Origin: Prunus persica
Lineage: Eukaryota > Streptophyta > Magnoliopsida > Rosales > Rosaceae
Assembly: GCF_000346465.2 (NCBI RefSeq)
Contig: NC_034013.1
Coordinates: 5,973,598 to 6,037,597 of the forward strand
DNA: 64,000 bases
Direction: 5' to 3'
The translations under genes were made by a program, and so were the position numbers. Shown in pieces: positions 22,703 through 34,790 of the stretch (positions are counted from its first letter, which is position 1; every line of letters starts with the position of its first letter). The notes beneath the pieces are model-generated. The model was not told where the DNA came from and searched no databases. It saw only the letters and a list, made by a program, of their open reading frames with translations.

Positions 22703-24940
22703 CCTCCCGTCGCAAACCCCCCCCAACAGTTGGTTTTGTTCGATCACCGTCGCCGCCACAGAGCACCGCCGGCGACGAGACCGGTCCCGTTTGAACCGTC
22801 GCCACCTCCTCTTCCCTTTCCGACCACTCTCCGCCCGTGGAACTGCCGATGCTGGCCGAAAACTGAAGAAAACCGATCAGTTTTGACAGAAATTTCAACC
22901 CATTCTTTCTCCTTCAATTCTCCTCCAAATTTGTCGAGTAAGGTATGGATTTCTACCTATTTTCCATGCTCTAGCTGATGGTTGGGTAGGTTTGCATCGA
23001 TTTTGACCGTAGCTAGCTCAGTTTGTAATTTGGAATTCGGTCGATTTTCGGCCTCCGTGTTTGGCCACTTCCGGTCAGTTTTTGGGGTTGGTCCAAGAAC
23101 AAAAGTGGTTCCAAAAATGGTGTTATACGTAGGATAGGAGTTTGGAACCTTGGTTTTGAGATTTTCCGGCGATGCGTAATCGCTTTGGACACCCATCGCT
23201 GCCGGCGCGTGCGGCGGTGCGTGAGAAAGTGTAGTGCAGTGGTACAGTGTTCTGATGTGATCCTTAGGTTGTCACGAGCGCATAGGAATTCACGGATCTC
23301 AATTTGGATACCGTTTGAGCGTCGAACGGATTTTCCATATTGTGCGATTATCGGGTTCAATACTGTTGACCGTTGGATCGTAACCAGGTTCAGATATGTT
23401 ATTCTAGATAATTTTAGAAACGTGTAGGATTCGACGGATAGTGAATCAGAGTCCCGGATACTTCGAAAACGCGAACCCTAGGGCTAGGGTTTAAAAATTA
23501 TGCGATTACACGATCGTGATTAATCCAACCGTCCGATTGACATCAATACCCTCGGGACATGTGTCCTAAATATATTGGACCTTCGAGCGGCTTCCGGATC
23601 ATATTGTGAGGTCATGGACCCGTGGGGTTCCGGATTGATTTTTTGGGCTTTAGCGCTTTTTGAGTCCCAAGATACCGCTAAACTATCCCACGTGGAAGGA
23701 AAGCTTTTATGGGCATAGGGATAACTTTAAATTGACGCACGTATCTTTAGGAGTTGGGGGTAGGGTTTTTAATTTAATACTATATTGTATTAATAGAATA
23801 TTATGGTCATTGAATCAGGCACCCGGGCACCAGTTGACCCGCAGGAGGGACCTTCAAGAGGTCCAGCGAGCTCGGACTATCAGTGAGTGGACTCTTTGTT
23901 TTAATAAATGAATTTAAGCAGTTCAGTTTCAGTTATAAGCTGTTTATTCTGTTAAATATTTTATGTTGCATGCTGTCGAGTGAAATCTCCTTTAAAGAAT
24001 ATAGAAAAAGATATTATCGTTAATTATCAGATAAATGGCAGCAGAATTTTAAAAGTTACAGAAAGTTAATTATTCAACAGTTTTGTTTCAAAAACTTTAT
24101 ATTTTCTTCAACCACCTTGTACCCAGATATTAAGTGTTGCCTTCGGATTATATTTGTTGCCTTCGGTTTAGTCGGCATGCTTGACAGTTGCCCCACGAGT
24201 TCCTTGGTACTCGAACTCGTGTGGAGCGAGTAATGCGGATCAGGTGAACTACGGTCCCCTGAATCCTGCGAGTTGCGGCTTGGATTGACTTCGTGTGATT
24301 GAGACCTGCGAGTATGTGTCACCCATGGTGATGCAAGGAATTGACAGAAATAAGGGTACACCTAGGTGATAGTTTTAAACTGTTTTCAAATGTATATAAT
24401 TATATACATTCATTGATTTCATAAATAAAGAAAATAAGCTAGTTTATATAACTATGTTTACAGTGGGGTTAGTATGTTCTTATACTATTTTCGAAACTTT
24501 GTTTTTGGGTCCACTCACCTTTATTGTTGTTTTGCGCCCCTAGGGAGTAGACGTGTACAGGAATCCACTACCGGGCCACTTCCCATCTTCTGCGCCTTTC
24601 TTTGATGTAGGATTTTTGTTTTGTAAAAAGATTCACTCCTTTCTAAATTCTTAGTAGTCGCTCTGATATTTTGCCCTAGACTATGAATTGAACTGTTGGA
24701 ATGTATATATACGTATGCTGGCAGTTGGGTGTATATATGTATACTTGTTTGGCAGGTGAAAATACTTTGTATTGAGCCAGTTACAAGGGAAACTCTGCCG
24801 GTTTTTCGGTAGATGTTAACTTTATTATTTTATCGGGTTTTGTATAGAAGGGCAAATAGGTCATTCGACATTTGCCAGGTGTCGGATACGCACAGGGTCT
24901 GGTTCAGATTCCAAAGCGGAATTTAGATCGAGTCCTGTCA
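22349..24940 (+). repeat. Gypsy 5' LTR
   Basis: Pairs with 29840-32424. Contains a long CT microsatellite at 22621-22697, much shorter in the other LTR. The small open frames within it recur in both LTRs and are not considered genes. Confidence 0.95.
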
Positions 24941-24942
24941 AC

Positions 24943-24954
24943 TTGGTATCAGAG
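24943..24954 (+). other. Gypsy primer-binding site (initiator Met tRNA)
   Basis: TGGTATCAGAGC, two bases inside the 5' LTR end; complementary to the 3' end of plant initiator Met tRNA, the usual primer for this group. Confidence 0.92.
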
Positions 24955-25032
24955 CGTTAGGTTTAATTTCCTGTAGACTTTGCACCTTGTGCATCCTCGT
25001 TTTCCTGAAAATCTGTTTCTTGTGACAGTAAG

Positions 25033-26316
25033 ATGGGCCCTAAACTTGGTGGTGTCCGTAGAGGGACTAGACAGTCGTCCCGACAAAGGGGACAGGATCC
25101 CCTGCTCGGGCATGAGGAAGTTCATGTTCCTGTACCGGTACCTGAACTGGTAGAGCCGTCTGTAGTTGGAGGCCCGTCAGGAGCCGTACTTGCTATGCAG
25201 GGAGATCCCAACTTCCAGCAGACTTTGGAGTTGCTGACTCAGGCTTTAGCCAGGACTGGGCAGCCCAGAGATCTCTCCCTGGGATATGCTGATCAAGCAA
25301 AGAGGATTGGGGCCACTGATTTTGATGGTGATGGTACCCCAGCAGTAGCTGAGGAATGGATTGAACAGATGGAGCGGATTATGGAGGTCATGGCTGTTCC
25401 ACAGAACAGTAGGGTTACTCTGGCCACCTTCTTCTTGATCAGAAATGCCAGACATTGGTAGGATTCAGTCAAGAGGAGATATAGGGATCCTTTAGCCATT
25501 ACGTGGCAAGTTTTCAGAGCTGCCTTTGACAGTAGTATTACCCACAAGCATACCAGAATGTGAAGATGCAAGAGTTTTTACAGCTGGAACAGGGGATGAT
25601 GACTGTATTAGAGTACGAGAAGAAGTTTCATGATCTGTCTAAGTATTGTCTCCCACTGGTGGAGGATGAAAGTAAGAAGTGTTAACTATTCACTATGGGG
25701 TTAAAGGCCTCCATCTGAGATATTGTGATCAGTCAGCGGTTGACCCTTCATCCTAGATATTGTGATCAGTCAGCGGTTGACCAATTTTAGTGATGTGGTG
25801 ATGTCTGCCTTGCTAATTGAAAGTAGCCAGATGATAGCCAGACCACGGGGTGAACTCCGTAGGCAGCAGTTTGAAATAGGAGGTCCTAGTCAGGGATCAT
25901 CTAAGAGAGGCAGTTACAGTTCGGGATCATCTAGTGGTTGCAGCTATGGAGGTTACCGACCTGGATTCAGCTCCAGCGGAGGTTCCAACCAAAGTAGCAG
26001 TTCTGGAAACCGCTCTGGGGGTAGTGCAGGTAAAGGTGCTGGAAGACAGTTGCTGTCAGGATCTGGCGGGTGGAGTCACTCCCAATATGCCAGATGTGGT
26101 AGGTACCATTCTGGGCCTTGCCAGCAGGGCACTACTGGATGTTATTACTGTGGACAACTTGGACATTTTCAGAAGGATTGCCCACTGTTCCTTCAGACTA
26201 GAGAGACCACAGATGCGTCAACTCCAGGGACAGTTATGCAGGGTAGAGCACAGGAGAGACCACCGTTTGTAGAGGCTTCGTCTAGTGGGGGTGCCCAGAC
26301 CAATGTTGCCAGTTGA
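25033..26316 (+). pseudogene. Gypsy gag with CCHC zinc knuckle, broken
   Basis: The ATG at 25033 opens a basic N-terminus, then the retrotransposon gag core (AEEWIEQMERIMEVM, LATFFLIRNARHW). A TAG at 25459-25461 stands where the family usually has a second Trp. The frame shifts downstream, then resumes at 25762 with a Ser/Gly-rich linker and the zinc knuckle CYYCGQLGHFQKDCP near 26138-26185. A 38-bp segment is duplicated in tandem (about 25719-25783), adding to the damage. The role was assembly of virus-like particles and RNA packaging. Confidence 0.9.
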
Positions 26317-26367
26317 GGCAGTAGTCAGCAGAGGGGACGTGGTGGACGTTCCAGAGCCACAGGCAGG

Positions 26368-29300
26368 GTGTATAACATGTCCCAGCAAGAAGCACATGCA
26401 TCATCTGACCTAATTACAGGTATTTTACCGGTCTTTGGCATTCCTGCTAGAGTTTTGATTGACCCTAGGGCTACGCACTCGTTTGTCACACCTAGTTTTG
26501 CTCATAATGCCAATGTTAGACTTTCGGCTCTGCAGACTGAACTGGCGATCTCAGTACCTACAAGAGAGATTTTTAGGGTAGGTACAATGTATCGCGATAG
26601 TACAGTGATGGTGGGAAATGTATTTTTAGAGGTAGATTTAATTCCCTTGGGCATGGTTGACTTGGATGTCATCTTAGGGATGGATTGGTTAGCCAGACGT
26701 CGTGCCTCAGTAGATTGCTTCAGGAAAGAAGTTGTATTCCTAGTCCCGGACAACCTGAAGTAACTTTTTATGGCGAACGTAGAGTGCTTCCATCTTGCCT
26801 CATTTCAGCTATGACGGCAAAACGATTGCTGAGAATAGGGTGCTCAGGATATATAGCACATGTCATTGATACCAGAGATAATAGGCTGTGATTGGAAGAT
26901 ATTCCAGTCGTACAGGAATTTCCAGATGTCTTTCCTGAGGATCTTCCTGGATTACCTCCTCATCGGGAGATCGAGTTCATTATTGAGCTTGCTCTAGGAA
27001 CAAATCCTATTTCTCAAGCACCATACAGAATGGCACCAGCAGAGTTGAGGGAATTAAAAATGCAGTTACAGGAGCTGATAGATAAGGGTTTCATTGTACC
27101 CAGTTTTTCTCCTTGGGGTGCTCCAGTATTGTTTGTTAAGAAAAAGGATGGCACCATGAGGTTATGCGTTGACTACAGACAGCTGAACAAGATCAAAGTG
27201 CAGAATAGATATCCATTGCCCCGCATTGATGATTTGTTTGATTAGCTAAAGAGTGCCAAGGTATTTTCCAAAATTGACCCGAGGTCTGGATATCATCAGT
27301 TACGGGTTAGAGAAGAGGATGTGCCTAAAACCGCATTTTGAACGAGGTATGGGCACTATGAGTTCCTAGTTGCCAATTGACGAATGCACCAGCTGCATTT
27401 ATGGGCCTCATGAACAGAGTGTTTCGACGTTACTTAGATCGCTTCGTGATTGTGTTCATAGATGACATTCTGGTGTATTCTAAGAGTCAGAAGGCACATA
27501 TGAAGCATTTAAACATCGTGTTGAGGACCCTGAGAAGGAGGCACCTTTATGCCAAATTCAACAAGTGTCAATTTTGGTTGGATAGAGTGAGTTTCTTGGG
27601 ACACGTGATCTCTGCTGAGGGCATTTTGTTGATCCTCAAAAGATTGAAGCAGTAGTAAATTGGCTACGACCAACTAGTGTTACTGAGATACGAAGTTTTC
27701 TGGGGTTAGCCGAGTATTACCGTCGCTTCGTGGAAGGGTTCTCTACCATAGCGGCACCTCTCACCTATTTGACAAGAAAAGGAGTTAAATTTGTGTGGTC
27801 AGATAAGTGTGAGGAAAGTTTCATCGAACTCAAGACCAGGCTAACCACTGCTCCGGTTTTAGCACTTCCGAATGATAGTGGAAACTTCGTAATCTACAGT
27901 GATGCGTCTCAACAAGGACTTGAGTGTGTGCTGATGCATCATGGTAGGGTGATCGCTTATGCTTCTAGACAACTGAAGAAGCATGAGCTGAATTATCCTG
28001 TTCATGATTTGAAACTTGCTGCAGTAGTTTTTGCCTTAAAGATTTGGCGGCATTACCTTTATGGGGAAACATGCCAGATCTTTACAGACCACAAAAGTTT
28101 AAAGTATTTATTCACCCAGAAGGAATTAAATTTGAGGCAAAGAAGATGGTTAGAGCTGATAAAAGATTAAGACTGTACCATCGAGCATCACCCAGAAAAA
28201 GCTAATGTTGTGGCAGATGCACTCAGTAGGAAATCTTCAGGATCTGTAGCTTATCTTCGAGGAAGATATTTGCCATTAATGGTAGAAATGAGGAAGCTCA
28301 GAGTTGGGCTAGATGTGGATAATCGAGGAGCACTGTTAGCTACCCTCCATGTGAGACCAGTGCTAGTAGAACGAATACTCGCAGCTCAATCTCAGGATCC
28401 TTTAATTTGTACGTTGCGAGTGGAGGTTGCAAATGGCGACAGAACTGATTGTTCTGTAAGAAATGATGGAGCATTAATGGTAGGTAACAGGTTATATGTC
28501 CCTGATGATGAAAGTCTAAAAAGGGAGATTCTTGAGGAAGCCCATGAATCAGCGTTTGCAATGCACCCTGGAAGCACAAAAAATGTATCATACTCTGAGA
28601 GAGCACTATTGGTGGCCTTTTATGACGAAAGAAATAGCAGAGTATGTCAGAAGGTGCTTAATTTGTCAGCAAGTGAAAGCTGAGCGACAGAAACCATCAG
28701 GGCTATTGCAACCACTTCCAATTCCTGAGTGGAAGTGGGAGCGGATTACGATGGATTTTGTGTTCAAGCTTCCCCGAACACAGAGTAAGCATGATGGAGT
28801 ATGGGTAATTGTGGATCGACTCACCAAGTCCGCTCATTTTCTGCCGGTGAGAGCAAATTATAGTTTGAACAAACTGGCTAAGATTTTCATAGATGAGATC
28901 GTGAGACTTCATGGAGTACCACTATCCATTGTTTCAGATCGAGACCCACGGTTTACATCCCGTTTTTAGACAAAGTTAAATGAAGCTTTTGGAACCCAAT
29001 TGCAGTTTAGTACTACATTTCACTCCCAGACAGATGGTCAATCTGAGAGGAAAATTTAGACACTAGAAGATATGTTGAGAGCCTGTGCACTTCAATTTCA
29101 GGGTGATTGGGATGAGAAGTTACCACATATGGAGTTTGCATATAATAACAGTTATCCAGTGAGTATCGGAATGTCTCCATTTGATGCCTTGTATGGGAGA
29201 CAATGTAGAACTCCATTCTATTGGGATAAAGTGGGTGAACACAGATTGGTCGTATCTGAGGATGTTGAATTGACCAAGAAACAAGTGCAAATCATTAGAG

Positions 29301-29803
29301 AACGACTCAAAACAGCCCAAGACCGACAAAAGAGCTATGCGGACAATAGAAGAAAAGATCTTTAGTTTGAAGTTGGAGACTGGGTATTTTTGAAATTATC
29401 ACCTTGGAAAGGTGTAGTGCGATTTGGGAAGCGGGGGAAACTAAGTCCTTGCTATATCAGACCCTATGAGATTATAGAGCGTGTGGGTCCAGTAGCTTAC
29501 AGGCTTGTTTTGCCTTCAGATCTAGCTTGATTGCATGATGTTTTCCACGTCTTCATACTCCGAAAGTATATTTCGAACCCTTCCCATGTGTTAGAGGAGC
29601 AACCAGTGGAGTTGAAGGCTGATTTCACTTATGTGGAGCAACCAGTTCAGATTTTGGATTGGAAGACGCAAGTGTTACGATCGAGAGAGATTCCACTTGT
29701 GAAGGTTTTATGGAGAAGTCATACTGTAAAAGAGGCTACATGGGAACCCGAAGACCAAATGCGGGGAGCAGTACCTTCACCTCTTCGAGTGTCAGGTGCG
29801 TAA
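26368..29803 (+). pseudogene. Gypsy pol (protease, RT, RNase H, integrase, chromodomain-like tail), many stops
   Basis: Protease at 26368-26763 with LIDPRATHSFV, where the active-site DSG has become DPR. RT from 26892 with [31 protein letters not shown] and, after breaks, [11 protein letters not shown] (about 27445-27480). RNase H at 27730-28170 with [13 protein letters not shown]. Integrase at about 28532-29365 with CLICQQVKAERQKPSG, MDFVFKLP, SDRDPRFTSRF and HMEFAYNNSY. The tail at 29531-29803 has LWRSHTVKEATWEPE, typical of the chromovirus end. In-frame stops include 27243, 27339, 28168, 28967, 29057 and 29363; most are TAG or TGA where relatives carry Gln, Trp or Arg. Confidence 0.93.
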
Positions 29804-29824
29804 ATTTCGAGGACGAAATTTGTA

Positions 29825-29838
29825 TAAGAGGAGGTAGG
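29825..29838 (+). other. Gypsy polypurine tract
   Basis: Purine-rich AAGAGGAGGTAGG directly before the 3' LTR start at 29840. Confidence 0.8.
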
Positions 29839-29839
29839 T

Positions 29840-32424
29840 TGTAATGACCCAAACCTAAAATTCATTTATAATTAGTAATTTATTATGAGGAAAGACAATT
29901 TTGCCCTTGGAATAAATTATGAATGTAAAGTTGACTTTTTGACCGAAAAGGAATTTGACAATTTTACTAACACCGTTGCGTAGAGCATGGCAAAATGAGT
30001 TCGTTGACACGAAGTGGGCTCGAATTGGAGCTTTAACGAAGAAAATACGATTAAAATATCACGTAGGGCAAAACGGTAATTAGGAAAAATCAGATTTTTT
30101 TTTATATAACCTCAGTTTCTCTCTCTCTCTCTCTCTCTCTCTTTTTCTCTCTCCCTCCCGTCGCAAACCCCCCCCCCCCCCCCCGACAGTTGGTTTTGTT
30201 CGATCACCGTTGCCGCCACAGAGCACCGCCGGCGACGAGACCGGTCTCGTTTGAACCGTCGCCACCTCCTCTTCCCTTTTCAACCACTCTCCGCCCGTGG
30301 AACCGCCGGCCCTGGCCGGAAATTGAAGAAAACCGATCGATTTTGACAGAAATTTCAACCCGTTCGTTCTCCTTCAATTCTCCTCCAAATTTATCGAGTA
30401 AGGTATGGATTTCTACCTATTTTCCATGCTCTAGCTGATGGTTGGGTAGGTTTGCATCGATTTTGACCGTAGCTAGCTCAGTTTGTAATTTGGAATTCGG
30501 TCGGTTTTCAGCCTCCGTGTTCGGCCACTTCCGGTCAGTTTTTGGGGTTGGTCCAAGAACAAAAGTGGTTCCAAATATGGTGTTATACCTAGGATAGGAG
30601 TTTGGAACCTTGGTTTTGAGATTTTCCGGCGATGCGTAATCGCTTTGGACACCCATCGCTGCCGGCGCGTGCGGCGGTGCGTGGACGAGTGTAGTGCAGT
30701 GGCACAGTGTTCTGATGCGATCCTTAGGTTGTCACGAGCGCATATGAATTCGCGGATCTCTATTTGGATACCGTTTGAGCCTCGAACGGATTTTCCATAT
30801 CGTACGATTATCGGGTTCAATACTGTTGAGCCGTTGGATTGTAACCAGGTTCAGATATGTTACTCTAGATAATTTTAGAAACGTGTAGGATTCGACGGAT
30901 CGTGAATCGGAGTCCCGGATACTCTGAAAACACGAACCCTAGGGCTAGGGTTTAAAAATTATGCGATTACAAGATCGTGATTAATCCGACCGTCCGATTG
31001 ACACCAATACCCTCGGGAATGTGTCCTAAATATATTGGACCTTCTGGCGGCTTCCGAATCATATTGTGAGGTCATGGACCCATGGGGTTCCGGATTGACT
31101 TTTTGGACTTTAGCGCTTTTTGAGTCCCAAGATACCGCTAAACTATTCCACGTGGAAGGAAAGCTTTTATGGGCATAGGGATAACTTTAAATTGACGCAC
31201 GTACCTTTAGGAGCCGGCGGTAGTGTTTTTAATTTAATACTATATTGTATTAATAGAATATTATGCTCATTGAATCAGGCACCTGGGCACCAGTTGACCC
31301 GCAGGAGGGACCTTCAAGAGGTCCAGCGAGCTCGGACTATCAGTGAGTGGACTCCTTGTTTTAATAAATGAATTTAAGTAGTTCAGTTTCAGTTATAAGC
31401 TGTTTATTCTGTTAAATATTTTATGTTGCATGCTGCCGAGTGAAATCTCCTTTAAAGAATATAGAAAAAGATATTCTCGTTAATTATCAGATAAATGGCA
31501 GCAGAATTTTAAAAGTTACAGAAAGTTAATTATTCAACAGTTTTGCTTCAAAAACTTTATATTTTCTTCAACCACCTTGTACCTAGATATTAAATGTTGC
31601 CTTCGGATTATATTTGTTGCCTTCGGTTTAGTCAGCATGCTTGGTGGTTGCCCCACGAGGTCCTTGGTACTCGAACTCGTGTGGAGCGAGTAATGCGGAT
31701 CAGGTGAACTACGGTCCCCTGAATCCTGCGAGTTGCAGCTCGGATTGACTTCGTGTCACTGAGATCTGTGAGTATGTGTCACCCATGGTGATGCAAGGAA
31801 TTGACAGATATAAGGAATTGAAGGAAATAAGGGTACACCTAGGTGATAGTTTTAAACTGTTTTCAAATGTATATAATTATATACATGCATTGATTTCAGA
31901 AATAAAGAAAATAAGCTAGTTTATATAACTGTTTTTACAGTGGGGTTACTATGTTCTTATACTATTTTCTAAACTTTGTTTTTGGGTCCACTCACCTTTA
32001 TTGTTGTTTTGCGGCCCCAGGCAGTAGACGTGCACAGGAATTCACCACCGGGCCACTTCCCACCTTCCGCGCCTTTCTTTGATGTAGGATTTTTGTTTTG
32101 TAAAAAGATTCACTCCTTTGTAAATTCTTAGTAGTCGCTCTGATATTTTGCCATAGACTGTGAATTGAACTGTTAGAATGTATATATACATATGCTGGCA
32201 GTTGGGTGTATATATGTATACTTGTTTGGCAGGTGAAAATATTTTGGTATTGAGCCAGTTAAAAGGGAAACTCTGCCGGTTTTTCGGTAGATGTTAACCT
32301 TATTATTTTATCAGATTTTGTATAGAAGGGCAAATAGGTCATTTGTGCCCGACATTTGCCAGGTGTCGGACATGCACAGGGTCTGGTTCGGATTCCAAAG
32401 CGGAATTTGGATCTGGTCCTGTCA
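29840..32424 (+). repeat. Gypsy 3' LTR
   Basis: Pairs with 22349-24940. Differs by scattered substitutions, a short CT tract (30117-30152), a C homopolymer at 30168-30184 and an extra short segment near 31803. Confidence 0.95.
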
Positions 32425-32429
32425 CCCCA

Positions 32430-33499
32430 AGTCAGGTCCGTGTTGATTTTTTCATTGTCCTAACCTTGTTGTCTTCAAGCTCAAACATAATTCCTTTGGA
32501 CTTTAGTTTTAGTTCTCTTTTAGTTAGAAGACAAGAAAAGAGTGAAGAAGCCATTAGCTCCAGATCTGGGGGCTTCTCTTTTCTCAAGAATGAAAAAAAA
32601 AAGAAAAAAAGATCCTATTCTGTGAAACTGCTGTTCCATCTAAGTTGTCGTCCATTATTGTGTTAGAAGATTTTTGGTGAACAAAGCTTTTATTTTTTAG
32701 TGGTCATAGTTTCAAGTTCTTCCTTATTATTATTTTTTTAGTGTCGGTGGACTTTATTATTGTGTTAGAAGATTTTTGATTGGGTAATGGTTTGAAGTTC
32801 TTCCTTCTATTTATATTTTTTTTGTGTTTGTGGGCTTTATCAAAAGTGATTGTAGCATGCTGGTCACTGTGGTGGGGAACTCAAAAACTGACATATGGTT
32901 GAAATATAAAATTTTTGTAAATTGGTATGAAATTGCATTCTCAGTAAATTATGGGAATGCAATATCATCTTGCCTTAGAACATATGATAGAAACAAAACA
33001 TTTTAACCACAACACAGACTTAAGAGATTCAATAAACTGTTCCCTAGTAGGCTGGAAATATTGGCTAAGACTTTATGTTATCTTTGTCTCCTCTTGGCAG
33101 AATAGGCTTGCTAGTTCCTCAAGTAATATATGTTAAAGATTAGGAAAATTATATAGTTCTTGTTCTTAGGTCAATTGTGAAGGTGATCAGTTTATTTTCA
33201 TGTGTGGATTCTTTTTGTTCATGGTTTTCTTTCATGAATCATTAGGAATACTCTATGCTTGGACTCCTTGTCCCTTGTTGAGATTGAGAAGTGGGTTTAA
33301 GGAAGTTTTGTTGGGAGCCGTCATCATTTTTAAACATATAGCATATAGTGGATAATATAGATGAATATTCATACCTGTGGGAAAATGAAAGTTTGCTATT
33401 TTTATGCTTTTAGTATAATGTATATTGGGACAATTGTTTGCTATTATCTATTTCTCATACTCAACACATATTGCTTTAGTAAGGATGGGAAAGAATGTG
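32430..33499. other. PIF/Harbinger internal DNA right of the gypsy insertion
   Basis: No coding sequence that I can support. T-rich stretches and short open frames without recognisable motifs. By position it should hold the decayed first part of the transposase gene. Confidence 0.5.
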
Positions 33500-33822
33500 A
33501 AAAGTTCATCAAAAGCCCCAGCGACATGGAATAACCATAATATATCCATATTCTGTGATTTGTGCATCAAGGAGATATGCCTAATTATCTATTCAACAAG
33601 CAAGTGAAGATAGTCATTGCTACAATGACACTTCATAATTATATAAGGAGGCATGCCCAACGTGATAGACATTTTGATGCTTCAAATGATATCTTAAGTG
33701 AAGAGATAGGTGAGGATGTTGATGTACAACAAGAAGTTCATAGTCTTAATGACAATGGAACACAAGAGATGGAAGCATTGAGAAATAGCATCGCTACAAG
33801 TTTCATGAATGCATCTAATTAG
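33500..33822 (+). pseudogene. PIF/Harbinger transposase C-terminal remnant
   Basis: The frame ending at 33822 contains NKQVKIVIATMTLHNYIRRH, QRDRHFDASND and MEALRNSIATSFM, the characteristic C-terminus of plant PIF/Harbinger (ALP1-like, DDE_Tnp_4) transposases. The upstream catalytic part is not found in frame. The remnant lies about 500 bases inside the right terminus on the plus strand, which gives the element its orientation. Confidence 0.85.
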
Positions 33823-34320
33823 CTTCTTTTATATTGTAGTGATCTATTTTGGCATGTTAAAATTGAACAATTTTTGTATATTTGTTATGCTAACCCTCTC
33901 CAAAGCCCTCAAAACACATTGTTATTATTAATATAACAATATTTAGAACTACTTTTGTTACAGTATTAATTTATAATTTATGGTAATATATGTGTGCTAA
34001 TTGTAGATTACAAATTTTGAAAAATTAAAAAATGTGCAAATTAAAAAAGAAAACAAATTTATGTAGTGAAGTTTGTTTTTTTTTTAAGTAGAAAAAGAAT
34101 GAAGAAAAAAACAAACCGTTTCATCATCATGTCCTTTTCGGTCATTATACATACTTAAAGCACTTCTGATAAAAAATTACCAAACACTTTGACTATTCAC
34201 AGCAGTTTTTCATATACAGGTTACCAAACGCCTAGCTGCTTTTTTTCACAGCTGATTATTTTCGCAGCACAGCAAAAACAGTTTTTTTTTAAAAGCACAA
34301 CAATGCCAAACTAGCCCTTA

Positions 34321-34790
34321 GTAACAAACTACCTAAATGTCGATTATAAGATTTGAATATGAGATTTATGCATGCATGCATGCACATTGCCCATTGATCA
34401 GGTGCAACGGTGCGATTGGAGTGTAGGGAGGGGGGGAACATAAAATCTAGCCAAGAGGCCAAAAGCAACCAGCTTGGACCGTACGTGTTTAAGTTGGACA
34501 AATCTAAGGAGCCTGTGGCTGATTGTCAAGTGACACTGCTACACAGGCCTGACCCTGAATGCAAGATTTCCCACGAAGTCGACCCTAACAACAAATCGAA
34601 AACTGCACCGGTGGCCACCCGGAAGCTCAACCTATTGGAAGGAGACAACGTCGATGTCATCGCACCAAGCCACCGCGTTGCCTACCCTCTTGGTTTGGTT
34701 GTTGAGAAAGCTCATCCCGAGTGTGAGCAGTTCGCCAAAGCGCGCAAGCATTTTTCAGAACTAATTTATGGAATTGAAGATGAAATGTAG
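34321..34790 (+). pseudogene. Ole e 1-like protein, copy B, 5'-truncated
   Basis: The homology starts inside the intron (GTAACAAACTACC), directly after the TTA next to the PIF/Harbinger end. Only the 3' part of the intron and exon 2 (34402-34790) remain; exon 1 with the signal peptide and YCDNC motif and the promoter are missing. Exon 2 is still open over most of its length (KSKEPVADCQVT, SHEVDPNNKSKT). One extra T near 34750 shifts the last codons, so the frame ends SELIYGIEDEM instead of the HFQN end of copy C. Confidence 0.9.

Larger units (their letters stand above)
22349..32424 (+). mobile_element. Ty3/gypsy LTR retrotransposon, chromovirus (Tekay/Del-like), nested in PIF/Harbinger
   Basis: LTRs of about 2.59 kb (22349-24940 and 29840-32424) begin TGTAATGACCC and end CCTGTCA. 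CCCCA at 22344-22348 and 32425-32429 is a perfect 5-bp target duplication. A TGGTATCAGAGC primer-binding site lies just inside the 5' LTR and a polypurine tract (AAGAGGAGGTAGG) just before the 3' LTR. Gag-pol order is gag, protease, RT, RNase H, integrase, chromodomain-like tail. Many stop codons and frameshifts make it non-autonomous now. The LTRs differ by a few percent by eye. The clade assignment rests on pol motifs and long LTRs and is inference. Confidence 0.95.
21510..34317 (+). mobile_element. PIF/Harbinger DNA transposon, split by a gypsy element
   Basis: The left end GGTGGCGTTTGGCAGTGC and the right end (complement GGGCTAGTTTGGCATTG) form imperfect terminal inverted repeats of PIF/Harbinger type. 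TTA at 21507-21509 and at 34318-34320 is the expected 3-bp target duplication. Without the gypsy insertion the element is about 2.7 kb. A C-terminal remnant of the PIF/Harbinger (DDE_Tnp_4-like) transposase lies near its right end. The left part (21510-22348) and the remainder (32430-33500) have no intact coding sequence. The right end adjoins the truncated Ole e 1-like copy B. Confidence 0.85.

Noticed and set aside
22599..22898. Minus-strand frame rich in Arg-Glu
   Set aside because: Translation of the CT microsatellite in the gypsy LTR.
23013..23911. Several frames conserved between both gypsy LTRs
   Set aside because: Conservation follows from LTR identity at insertion; no protein domain is seen.
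21510..34317. Possibility that the whole block is one large gene-bearing element
   Set aside because: The internal TGTAATG...CCTGTCA unit has its own 5-bp duplication, so it is two nested elements.
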